Positions 9,901 through 18,533 of a stretch of 64,000 nucleotides of DNA are shown here, one piece after another (within the stretch, counting starts at the first letter, position 1; every line of letters starts with the position of its first letter). The DNA comes from Pseudoalteromonas shioyasakiensis. Its GTDB lineage: Bacteria > Pseudomonadota > Gammaproteobacteria > Enterobacterales > Alteromonadaceae. The position numbers were made by a program, and so were the translations under genes. The DNA lies in contig NZ_CP077770.1 of the NCBI RefSeq assembly GCF_019134595.1, positions 3,220,501-3,284,500 on the forward strand, in the 5' to 3' direction. The notes under the pieces were generated by a model. It made no database searches and was not told the DNA's origin. It was given only the letters and a program-made list of their open reading frames with translations.

Positions 9901-10834
9901 CGGTGCTTTTTAAGCGCCAGCCATTTTGCTTTGGAAATAAATGAAAACCACCTTCGCTTAAACTTATTTGGTGTGCTTCTTGGTTTTGTTGCCAATTGAT
10001 AAAACTCGGTAGCCACTGCACTTTCACATCGCTGATCAGACCTTTTTCAAGACTAAACCAGGTTTGTAAATTGATGTCTGAAGTAAGCTGCTGCTTGTCG
10101 GTATTAATATATTGCGCCAGCCACTTAGACACATCGACGTTAGCTGCTTGCACATAGATATCGCCAGCCATGGTTTCAAGAGTCGAACCATTCAGCGCCA
10201 TTCGGGCGTCAAAGCTACCCACAGAAATTCCCGGTAACGCTAACGTGCCTGAGCCTTGATGTTGCTCAGGAGTATTTTGCCAGACAATGTTTTCGAGGAT
10301 AAGCTTGCGCTCTTTACCATCATTGAGGGTAAAATTAAGGCTACTGTCTTGCACCGCAAAGTGACCAGTTTCACCAAGGAATAAGCCTTCAATTAGTTCT
10401 TTTTGCTCAAAGTTGCTGGTTTGCTGGTTATTCCCCAAATCAAGCATAGTGGGTAAATCAACATCAGCATGAAAACCATTGATCACAAAGTAGTTCGATT
10501 TAAGCTGACGGGTTTTTACTGACTCCCATAAATTAACTTCAAGGCTCGCTTTATCAATGGTGAGGGCAATCGGTGAGGTTTGGTTATCTTCAAAAGAAAT
10601 ATCTTCGATGACCAATGCAGGACCTTGGCCATGCCAACTGGCTGAGATTGAGCCAATCGCTAAATTTACATCAAAGCGTTCATACAAAAACGCTTCAATG
10701 TCATCTTTATAATCATTTGCGTATGGCAGTGAATACTTTACCACAGAGACAATAACGGCCAGCAGTACGAGAGTAATAGCAAATACTTGCCATAACTTAC
10801 GTAAACAATAAAAGCAGACCGTTTTTGCCTTCAT
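6977..10834 (-). CDS. yhdP: YhdP, AsmA-like bridge protein for phospholipid transport
   Basis: Very large envelope protein of 1285 residues; the E. coli homologue is about 1266. One N-terminal transmembrane segment (about residues 15-35) anchors it in the inner membrane, followed by a long repetitive beta-rich periplasmic part typical of AsmA/TamB-like bridge proteins. The C-terminal AsmA region ends in a low-complexity tail. YhdP, TamB and YdbH move phospholipid towards the outer membrane in E. coli. The start ATG shares one base with the rng stop (TAATG). It continues into the nitrilase by an 11-base overlap. Confidence 0.92.
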   Translation of the reverse strand: MKAKTVCFYCLRKLWQVFAITLVLLAVIVSVVKYSLPYANDYKDDIEAFLYERFDVNLAIGSISASWHGQGPALVIEDISFEDNQTSPIALTIDKASLEVNLWESVKTRQLKSNYFVINGFHADVDLPTMLDLGNNQQTSNFEQKELIEGLFLGETGHFAVQDSSLNFTLNDGKERKLILENIVWQNTPEQHQGSGTLALPGISVGSFDARMALNGSTLETMAGDIYVQAANVDVSKWLAQYINTDKQQLTSDINLQTWFSLEKGLISDVKVQWLPSFINWQQNQEAHQISLSEGGFHLFPKQNGWRLKSTGLTFESDLKQWPTLQFEAQLGDKSQIWLKQFDFALLAKLSQLSNFEVLAPFLARQPNGQLSDAYLELGQQDNWQLWFQGEQINWLSLQGIPGGQAIRVDGLINQSAGRIQLYGENNQLLTNGSFSQDIAYNQLNVELDLHHYDDGWRISSDNIWLDNDEVTVAAEMMLSLTDEPRLDLYAEAYAPDAKVAGHYFPLPVMSEKLVNYLNGAIKGGEVNKAQVLFSGPFKGFPFKEQQGQFEVLANVENAKYKFSPSWPEVEDANVILHFENERMDIYSKSGKLVNLSLGESVHVSIADLMNAEILKVAINKRAHGDKLNPFFTATPLAKPLASVFEVVQPQGEATADIELLVNLRSGHVDAIGEVELANIPVYLAQPGITLNHMTGIVKFNNDKIDLKNAKADWMGMPLTANYNSENVADTYRAEIEVKLGLEADPLIEQAHGLLAGYLSGQSDVDINVSLNFLPNDFNYRADVNGNLIGVTSKLPAPYSKSAEQKWPLTAVVQGDRISNLITANVDEQLFFNAILDNGEKKFSNAHLILGAQDLGLNREGFAVSIDLPKTEIVPWFGLIDQIIALTKVKSDAPSVMPAFNNVTGKFNKLALHNIDFNDFEFRLAPKQSDLELKLNAKELRADALIPTGETRRPIQIFTDYLRINFNEVADQTEQNAEPEDLSWLTRVPAIEFNCEDCKVAEYQLDKIKSSLVGENDKLLFTELVIDKGDHVLRGKGQFADGQTRFSGNLQSDDIGELFDEFDITTTVKDSDANIKFDLAWQGAPYSFDVSSLAGELDWRLGEGHLAEISDGGARVFSLLSLDSLVRKLKLDFRDVFSKGFFYNSMQGTMQLEKGIAYTQDTKLDGVPADLTIKGHTNLNTFEIDYDLAVAPQVTSSIPVIVAWMVNPVSGLAALAIDKVIHSARVISEINFKVTGSMNDPVVEEVDRKSREVTLPQAAQSQPQSSTQLKLKDAASSASLDNNEG

Positions 10835-12306
10835 TACATCATTACCACATCAAACTGTTCTTGGTTATATAAACTCTCTGTTTGAATACTGACTTGCTTA
10901 CCGATAAATAGTTCCAGCTCAGCAAGGTTGTGATACTCATCGTTGATCAATGCTTCACTTACCGAAGGAGCTGCGTAAACCATAAACTTATCAGCTGCAT
11001 AAGCACGGTTTACCCTAACGATTTCACGCAAGATTTCGTAGCAAACCGTTTCTACTGTTTTTTGCGAGCCGCGCCCTGAACACGCAGGACACACATCACA
11101 AAGAATGTGCTCTAAGCTTTCGCGGGTGCGTTTGCGGGTCATCTCTACTAAGCCTAGTGCAGATAAGCCGTTTATGTTGGCTTTTGCACGATCTTTTGCA
11201 AGCGCAGACTCAAGTGAATGCAAGACTCGGCGTTTGTGCTCATCACTAACCATATCGATAAAGTCGATGATAATGATGCCGCCTAAGTTACGTAAACGTA
11301 GCTGACGAGCAATTGCTGAGGTCGCTTCGATATTAGTATTAAAAATGGTTTCTTCTAGGTTACGATGGCCAACAAACGCACCGGTATTTACATCAACGGT
11401 TGTCATCGCTTCGGTTTGGTCGATAATTAAATAACCACCCGATTTAAGCTCAACTTTACGATGTAGCGCTTTTTGGATCTCGGTTTCAACATCGAATAAA
11501 TCGAAAATAGGTCGCTCACCCGGGTAGTACTCTAGTGCTCCCGATAACAGCGGCACAAATTCTTCAGTAAATTCTTTAAGCTCTTGATAGGTTAGTTTTG
11601 AGTCAACACGAATACGCTCCATGTCTTCACCTACGTAGTCACGTAGAGTACGAAACGCCAGTGTTAAATCTTCATGCAAGATGCTTTCTTTACTGGTTTT
11701 TTTGCGCTTGGTGACGATTTTTTGCCACAGTTTTTTTAAGAATTCCGCATCATGACGTAGCTCAGCTTCCGACGCCCCTTCTGCTGCGGTACGAACAATA
11801 AAGCTGCCGTCATCATCACCATATTCGGCAACAATTTTCTTTAAACGCGAACGTTCTTCTTCCGTTTCAATGCGCTGGCTTACACCTACGTGTGTTGCAT
11901 CTGGCATAAACACTAAATAACGAGAAGGAATAGTAATATCGGTTGTTAAGCGCGCGCCCTTGGTTCCTAGCGGGTCTTTAACCACTTGCACCATGATATG
12001 TTGACCTTGGCGCACAAGCTCACGAATATCTTGTACTTTTTTGATTGGCTGCTCATCAACGCCTTCTACAATTGAGGCACTGTTTACAATGTCTGATGCA
12101 TGTAAAAAGGCGGCTTTCTCTAAGCCAATATCGACAAACGCAGCCTGCATCCCCGGTAGTACGCGGCTAATTTTACCTAAGTAAATATTGCCCACAATCC
12201 CAAGGTTGCCAATACGCTCTAGTTGGATTTCTTGCAGTACGCCATTTTCGATAAGCGCAACGCGACTTTCGCTCGGTGTAACGTTGATCAGTAATTCGGT
12301 GCTCAT
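10834..12306 (-). CDS. rng: Ribonuclease G
   Basis: Endoribonuclease of the RNase E/G family that matures 16S rRNA 5' ends and degrades mRNAs in the cytosol. The 490 residues equal the E. coli length. An N-terminal S1 domain (GNIYLGKISRVLPGMQAAF), the catalytic Asp region (TTVDVNTGAFVG and IIIIDFIDM) and the zinc-link CDVCPAC are all visible. The last codons of maf (AGA GGG) supply the AGAGGG ribosome-binding site, and maf and rng are separated by one base. The stop overlaps the yhdP start. Confidence 0.96.
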   Translation of the reverse strand: MSTELLINVTPSESRVALIENGVLQEIQLERIGNLGIVGNIYLGKISRVLPGMQAAFVDIGLEKAAFLHASDIVNSASIVEGVDEQPIKKVQDIRELVRQGQHIMVQVVKDPLGTKGARLTTDITIPSRYLVFMPDATHVGVSQRIETEEERSRLKKIVAEYGDDDGSFIVRTAAEGASEAELRHDAEFLKKLWQKIVTKRKKTSKESILHEDLTLAFRTLRDYVGEDMERIRVDSKLTYQELKEFTEEFVPLLSGALEYYPGERPIFDLFDVETEIQKALHRKVELKSGGYLIIDQTEAMTTVDVNTGAFVGHRNLEETIFNTNIEATSAIARQLRLRNLGGIIIIDFIDMVSDEHKRRVLHSLESALAKDRAKANINGLSALGLVEMTRKRTRESLEHILCDVCPACSGRGSQKTVETVCYEILREIVRVNRAYAADKFMVYAAPSVSEALINDEYHNLAELELFIGKQVSIQTESLYNQEQFDVVMM

Positions 12307-12307
12307 G

Positions 12308-12877
12308 TTACCCTCTTAAAAATTCGTTTAATAACTGCTCTGTCTCATATAAAGGTAAGCCGACAACCGCAAAATAGCTACCCGAAAGATGGCTAACAAA
12401 GCGGCCACCTAAGCCTTGAATACCATAACCACCGGCTTTATCTTGCGGCTCACCACTATGCCAATAAGCATCAATTTCAGCATCGCTTAGCGGTTTAAAT
12501 GTAACATCGGTGACAACAAGGCAGCTTTTTACTTGCTCACTATCAGCAATTGCCACAGCCGTCATCACTTGATGGGTACGGCCAGATAAGCGCTTCATGG
12601 TAGCGGTAAAATCAGCTTGGTCTAGCGGCTTACCAAGTGCGGTATCATCAATGACAACCACGGTATCGCTGCCAAGTACTGGACGGTCAGTGTAACCCAT
12701 AGCAACGCCCGATTGCGCCTTGAGTCTAGCAAGACGCTCTACATAGTCACGCGGGGCTTCGTTTGGGAATTGGCTTTCGTCAGCATCAACGCTAAATTGA
12801 GAAAACTCAACGCCAACTTGGCTGAGCAACTCTTTTCGGCGCGGTGATGCAGACGCCAAATAAATTGCGGTTTGCAT
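12308..12877 (-). CDS. maf: Maf-family nucleoside triphosphate pyrophosphatase
   Basis: Small cytosolic enzyme (189 residues) of the Maf/YhdE group that hydrolyses dTTP, UTP and modified pyrimidine triphosphates, acting as a house-cleaning enzyme. The N-terminal signature LASASPRRKELL and the GSDTVV motif are intact. In E. coli yhdE lies in the same mreBCD-yhdE-rng order, which supports the YhdE-type substrate range over YceF. The start shares its A with the mreD stop (TAATG). Confidence 0.93.
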   Translation of the reverse strand: MQTAIYLASASPRRKELLSQVGVEFSQFSVDADESQFPNEAPRDYVERLARLKAQSGVAMGYTDRPVLGSDTVVVIDDTALGKPLDQADFTATMKRLSGRTHQVMTAVAIADSEQVKSCLVVTDVTFKPLSDAEIDAYWHSGEPQDKAGGYGIQGLGGRFVSHLSGSYFAVVGLPLYETEQLLNEFLRG

Positions 12878-13356
12878 TATCTAATCCTGAAATGACGGCG
12901 ATATTTACGCAAAATTAAGAATATCCACCACCAACAAAGCATGCCGGTTAGTACTGGCCACATATAATGCGGGCTAAAATAAACGCCCATTAAAAAGTGG
13001 TTAAGCCAAAACTGCATGAGGTGGTAAAGCGTTAAAAACAAAGCAATTAAAATGCTTTGCTGCCATAAAGAAAAGTTTCTAATTTTTTGGAAGTTACTAG
13101 CTGTGATAAATATACACACCGAGTAAGTCAGTGAGTTCACACCGAGTGGCGAGCCTGATGCAAGGTCCATTAATAAACCAACGACCCAAGCTGTGCCAAT
13201 ATTTAAACGGTGTGGCACCGCTAACGACCAATACATTAATACCATTAACACCCAGTCTGGGCGGTATGGTTCAAACGAAATCGGCAACGGCATTAATGCC
13301 ATTACCAATGCAAAGAAGATACTGATAGCAATCAGCAAAAAGTGACGACTATTCAT
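12877..13356 (-). CDS. mreD: Rod shape-determining protein MreD
   Basis: Polytopic inner-membrane component of the elongasome, 159 residues with about five hydrophobic helices. I chose the ATG at 13356 (MNSRHFLL) rather than the longer open frame to 13464. It has an AGGAG site about 10 bases upstream, gives the normal MreD length (about 160) and overlaps mreC by only 8 bases. It works with MreB and MreC to direct lateral wall synthesis. Confidence 0.92.
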   Translation of the reverse strand: MNSRHFLLIAISIFFALVMALMPLPISFEPYRPDWVLMVLMYWSLAVPHRLNIGTAWVVGLLMDLASGSPLGVNSLTYSVCIFITASNFQKIRNFSLWQQSILIALFLTLYHLMQFWLNHFLMGVYFSPHYMWPVLTGMLCWWWIFLILRKYRRHFRIR

Positions 13357-14190
13357 TGCTGATGCTCTCCTGCTGATTACGCCACAGCACAACCAATAAG
13401 CGAATACGGTCAAGTTGCGCAATTGGCTCAGCATAAACCTGCGCAAAAGGACGCCCTTCATCACGGTTAATTTCGGTCACCACTGCAACAGGATAACCCT
13501 CTGGGAAGGTGCCACCAAGACCAGACGTAACCAAAATATCGCCAATGCGAACATCAAGACTATGCGGTACATGCGAAAGCTTTACCACGTTAATTTTACC
13601 AATGCCCTCAACCACAGTACGCACATCGTTACGTAAAATACGCACAGGTGTGGCATGGGTTGTATCAGTCATCAGCAGTACACGCGAGGTAGTTGAACCA
13701 ACTTGGGTGATTTGCCCTACTACACCCATTTCGTCAATCACAGCTTGGCCTTCACTTAGGCCATCTGTTGTACCACGGTTAATAACCACTTGGTGGCTAT
13801 ACGGGTTGGAATGAACAGAGAGGACTTGCGTAATAATTTTACGATTTGATTGTTTAGCCGATGAACCTAGTAAGGCGCGTAACTTATCGTTTTCACGAGA
13901 TAAAAATGACAGTTGTTGTAGTTGTTCGCTTTGTAGTAACTGCTTCTTTTTTAGTGCTTCGTTTTCGGTTAAAAGCTGTTCGCGGGTATGCAGGTTTTTT
14001 GCGCCAATACTAAATAGCTCATAGGGCAAGTTGGCAAGATAAATAAGTGGGCTAACTAAAGTGTTTAGACTGGTGCGGATTGTTGTACCACCTTGAGTGT
14101 AGCGATCGCCCACGATCAGCACGACACTCAAAAGCACTGCGACAAAAAGTCGCAGTTGCAAAGAGATGGTACGACCAAAAAGTAACTTCA

Positions 14191-14191
<1 letters not shown>
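13349..14191 (-). CDS. mreC: Rod shape-determining protein MreC
   Basis: Periplasmic elongasome scaffold of 280 residues with one N-terminal transmembrane segment (about 10-28), a coiled coil around residues 65-110 and a beta-rich C-terminal domain with the VVINRGTTDGLSEGQAV region. The start shares a base with the mreB stop (TAATG), and the end overlaps mreD. This is consistent with coupled synthesis of the MreBCD complex. Confidence 0.95.
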
Positions 14192-15291
<1,100 letters not shown>

Positions 15292-15330
15292 CTAATCATG
15301 AAAAAGCGCAACTGCTTTAATTAAAATGCT

Positions 15331-15360
15331 AAAAAAGGAAGCATCCATTGCTTCCTTTTT
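15331..15360 (-). terminator. Terminator after the FGE-like gene
   Basis: Stem AAAAAGGAAGC / GCTTCCTTTTT around a 7-base loop with a T run on the minus strand, 7 bases after the stop of the upstream gene. It separates that gene from mreB. Confidence 0.85.
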
Positions 15361-15366
15361 AAATTC

Positions 15367-17394
15367 TTATCGTTCGCGTACTAAACGGAAACCGATATAG
15401 TTTGCACGAAAATCTGGCGCTAAGATTAAGCGCGTTGATACGCGTGCTAGGCTAGGAGCAAAATTCCATGCACCGCCTCGAACAGCCACATCAGACTGCC
15501 CTGACTTTTTGTTTGTCCATTCCCACACATTACCTACTGTATCGTATAGGCCAAATGCGTTAGGAGAAAACGACCCTGATGGTGCAGCACTCTTGTTTGA
15601 CCATTCGCTACCACACCAGCCGCAGTTCGCTAGATTCTTACCAATTTCGTTACCCCAAGGGTATTCAGTTTCTTTACCTGCACGTGCAGCGTATTCCCAC
15701 TCAACCTCGCTTGGTAAACGAAATAGCTGGCCTGTTTGACCCGATAACCAATCTGCATATGCTTTGGCATCGTTATAAGTTAAACAAACCGCCGGAAAAT
15801 CACTTTCTTGATCAAAGCCTGGATTACGCCAGTTTAAGGTTGCTTCCCATACTGGTTCACCATTTAAGTAATACGCACAGCCGCGATCTTTTTCTGCTTC
15901 TGTTTTGTAGCCAGTATTCGCAACGAATTGCTCATACTCGCCAACGCTTACTTCTTTGCTTTGCATTGCAAATGAATTAGCAATGGTTTTTTCTACCACT
16001 GGGCGCTCATTCGCTAACCCATTGCCGTTAATGTCACCCATCTTAAATTTACCAGCGGGAATAACTACAATGCTGGCAGAGCTGGTTTTATTAACAATAC
16101 TTGCAACGGGTGCTGTTACAGGTTGCTCTGGCGGAGCAGTCACTTCAGCGACAACAGGCTCTGGTACTTTAACTAAGTTAGCATTAATGGTTTGTGCTTT
16201 ACGCAGATCAATTCGCGCTTTATAGCTTTTGTAGCCACGTTTGCGAATTTCAATATCATGAAAACCTGTTGGTAATGATGTCGTTAACCTAGTTGCGCCG
16301 TAGCTCACACCATCAATAAACACTTCGTCATCATAAACATTTGAACGTAGTGTTAATTCAACCATTTTAGATTTTTTTAGATCAGGTAATGGTTCAACCT
16401 TTATTGGCTTTTTTACAGAATAATCACTTACTGGTTGCTCACTCATACGTGAAACCGATACCACCTGCCCATTATCCTGAGAGTCACTGAATGTTAACTG
16501 ACTATCTGAGTATGTGGTGCCGTAGCTTGGTTGAAAGTTACCTGCCAAAGGCGTGCCGTAGTCAGCACAAAAACGATTATCTAAGTTAAGTAAGCTACAT
16601 AAACGGCTGCTGTTTACATCACCGCGCATCGTCACGCTTAGGTTTACGTTGTAGTTGCCTTGGCCACTGAACGCGCTATTCACGACATGGCTACTTAAAA
16701 TCTTAACTTGTGCACCGGCAAGGTTACGTTTTGGCTCAACTAAACGCTCTTCAGTTAAGTTAGCAAAAATCTGGTCTACAAAACGTTTAGTGGCTTTTTG
16801 TAAGCCCATTTGTTGACCTCGCTGCTCACAGGCAGCAAGTGTTTCGGTGCGCTTACAGTTAATCGTGTGATTAACCTCTAATGTGCCTTCACGAGTGAAT
16901 TCGTTACGTAAACGCTCAACACGTGCCGTTGCTAACTGCTCTTTTAAGCTTTCTAAGGTGTTTAACTGGGTGTGCTTTGATACACGAATTTGCTCAATGT
17001 CTTTTCTATGTGAAGCAATTGCCGCCAATTGCATCGAAATATCATCTTTGTTTTGTTTGTGATCAACCACAGCTTTTTGGTAGCGCGACTGCGCATTGCT
17101 GATATCAAGGGTTGGGTCATCAATCAGTCGACGATACATCTCGTTCATTGCATCTAACGCTTGGTTTTTTTCTTTGTCTAGCTCAGTTGAGCGGGCGCGC
17201 AATAATTCGAGTTGTTTTTGTAACTGACTTTCTTCTTTTAGGTGTTTTTCGAGGATTAGGGTCGAGTTATCGTATTCGGCTTGTTTTTTACTGATCTCTG
17301 ATTGAATGCCAGTTACCGTAGCAGTATCTTGTGCAAATGCACTAGTTGCTAGCAAACTAACTGAAATTAACAGAGATAAAGGAGCAATTCGCAT
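15367..17394 (-). CDS. Secreted coiled-coil protein with PEGA and FGE/SUMF-like domains
   Basis: About 675 residues. The start at 17394 (MRIAPLSLLISVSLL) gives a clean signal peptide ending SAFA-Q. Next come a long coiled coil (about residues 20-165), a middle part of unknown fold, a PEGA domain (about 350-410) and a C-terminal formylglycine-generating-enzyme-like domain (from about 440) with GNVWEWT and VRGGAWN motifs. The Cys pair that catalyses formylglycine formation is not at the usual site after RGG, so a binding or structural role is more likely than sulfatase activation. It lies just upstream of mreB but behind its own terminator. A role in the envelope is inferred. Confidence 0.7.
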   Translation of the reverse strand: MRIAPLSLLISVSLLATSAFAQDTATVTGIQSEISKKQAEYDNSTLILEKHLKEESQLQKQLELLRARSTELDKEKNQALDAMNEMYRRLIDDPTLDISNAQSRYQKAVVDHKQNKDDISMQLAAIASHRKDIEQIRVSKHTQLNTLESLKEQLATARVERLRNEFTREGTLEVNHTINCKRTETLAACEQRGQQMGLQKATKRFVDQIFANLTEERLVEPKRNLAGAQVKILSSHVVNSAFSGQGNYNVNLSVTMRGDVNSSRLCSLLNLDNRFCADYGTPLAGNFQPSYGTTYSDSQLTFSDSQDNGQVVSVSRMSEQPVSDYSVKKPIKVEPLPDLKKSKMVELTLRSNVYDDEVFIDGVSYGATRLTTSLPTGFHDIEIRKRGYKSYKARIDLRKAQTINANLVKVPEPVVAEVTAPPEQPVTAPVASIVNKTSSASIVVIPAGKFKMGDINGNGLANERPVVEKTIANSFAMQSKEVSVGEYEQFVANTGYKTEAEKDRGCAYYLNGEPVWEATLNWRNPGFDQESDFPAVCLTYNDAKAYADWLSGQTGQLFRLPSEVEWEYAARAGKETEYPWGNEIGKNLANCGWCGSEWSNKSAAPSGSFSPNAFGLYDTVGNVWEWTNKKSGQSDVAVRGGAWNFAPSLARVSTRLILAPDFRANYIGFRLVRER

Positions 17395-17633
17395 ATATTC
17401 CATTCCCAAAAAGCGGCAATTATTTGGTCATTATTATTTTTTTATAATTAAACTCTTATGCTATGTACTTGCAAGGCAAAACACAAGCTTTGTTCAATTA
17501 TTATCTGAGTTTACATCTATTACCTTAGTTGATGCCAGTAAATAACAAAATCATTTTGGTTTAATTGACTAATTTCTATCTGTAAGACGACTTTGCTACA
17601 ATTAGGCGTGTTTTTTTTACGAAAATTAATGCC

Positions 17634-18533
17634 GTGAATAGTTCTTTTGAATCACCAGTACAAACAATCCACCATCCCTTATTAGCTGCACGTAAAATTC
17701 AGCTGAGCATCAAGCGAGATGATCTTATTCATCCACAAATTAGTGGCAACAAATGGCGTAAGCTAAAGTTTAACCTTGATGCTATGCAGCAACAGAGGAA
17801 ATCTGAACTACTCACTTTCGGTGGTGCGTTTTCAAATCATATTCATGCCACGGCAACTGCGGGTAAACTATTTGGTTTTAAAACTTACGGTATTATTCGC
17901 GGCCCTGAATTAGACGAAGCAAATCCAACACTCAACTACGCAAAGCAATGCGGTATGAGCTTACACCCCGTAAATCGAGTTACTTACCGCTTAAGGCACG
18001 ACCAAACGTATTTAGCACAGTTACAAGCGCAGTTTCCGAATGCCTATATATTGCCAGAAGGTGGTACCAACTCAGCAGCTCTTTTAGGTTGTAAAGAATT
18101 AGCGCAAAGCCTACCAAGCTCTGATGTGATTGTTTGCCCAACTGGTAGTGGCGGCACACTGGCAGGTTTAATCGAAGGTGCACCACAACACACAAAGTTG
18201 TTAGGTGTCGCAGTACTGAAGCAAGCGCACTACTTAATTGATGAGATAAAGCAGCTTAGTAATAAAGCAAATCAGCAACAAAACTGGCAGCTGCTTTGCG
18301 ACTTTCATGATGGTGGTTACGGAAAGTTTAGCGATGACTTGTGGCAATTTTGCCAAACCTTTACTGAGCAGCACGTAATCCCGCTTGAGCCAATCTACAG
18401 CGGCAAAATGCTCTATGCCGTTTGGCAATTAATAGAGCAAGGTTACTTTAGTGAAGGAACGCATATCATTGCAGTGCACACTGGTGGGCTACAAGGTTTA
18501 GACGGCCTTAAGTACCGAGGACTAATTGACTAG
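17634..18533 (+). CDS. PLP-dependent ACC deaminase/D-cysteine desulfhydrase family protein
   Basis: Cytosolic fold-type II PLP enzyme of 299 residues, somewhat shorter than E. coli DcyD (about 330). The Schiff-base lysine is Lys40 in SGNKWRKLKFNL. The substrate loop GGAFSNHIHATA and the phosphate-binding TGSGGTLAG are present. The family includes D-cysteine desulfhydrase and aminocyclopropane carboxylate deaminase; the actual substrate cannot be decided here. The GTG start is the only reasonable one, because an ATG 6 bases earlier hits a stop after two codons. Its stop shares a CTAG with the stop of the convergent EAL gene. Confidence 0.8.
   Translation: MNSSFESPVQTIHHPLLAARKIQLSIKRDDLIHPQISGNKWRKLKFNLDAMQQQRKSELLTFGGAFSNHIHATATAGKLFGFKTYGIIRGPELDEANPTLNYAKQCGMSLHPVNRVTYRLRHDQTYLAQLQAQFPNAYILPEGGTNSAALLGCKELAQSLPSSDVIVCPTGSGGTLAGLIEGAPQHTKLLGVAVLKQAHYLIDEIKQLSNKANQQQNWQLLCDFHDGGYGKFSDDLWQFCQTFTEQHVIPLEPIYSGKMLYAVWQLIEQGYFSEGTHIIAVHTGGLQGLDGLKYRGLID

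Noticed and set aside
13357..13464. Longer N-terminus for MreD
   Set aside because: The extra 36 residues are out-of-family, overlap mreC extensively and have poorer start signals than ATG 13356.
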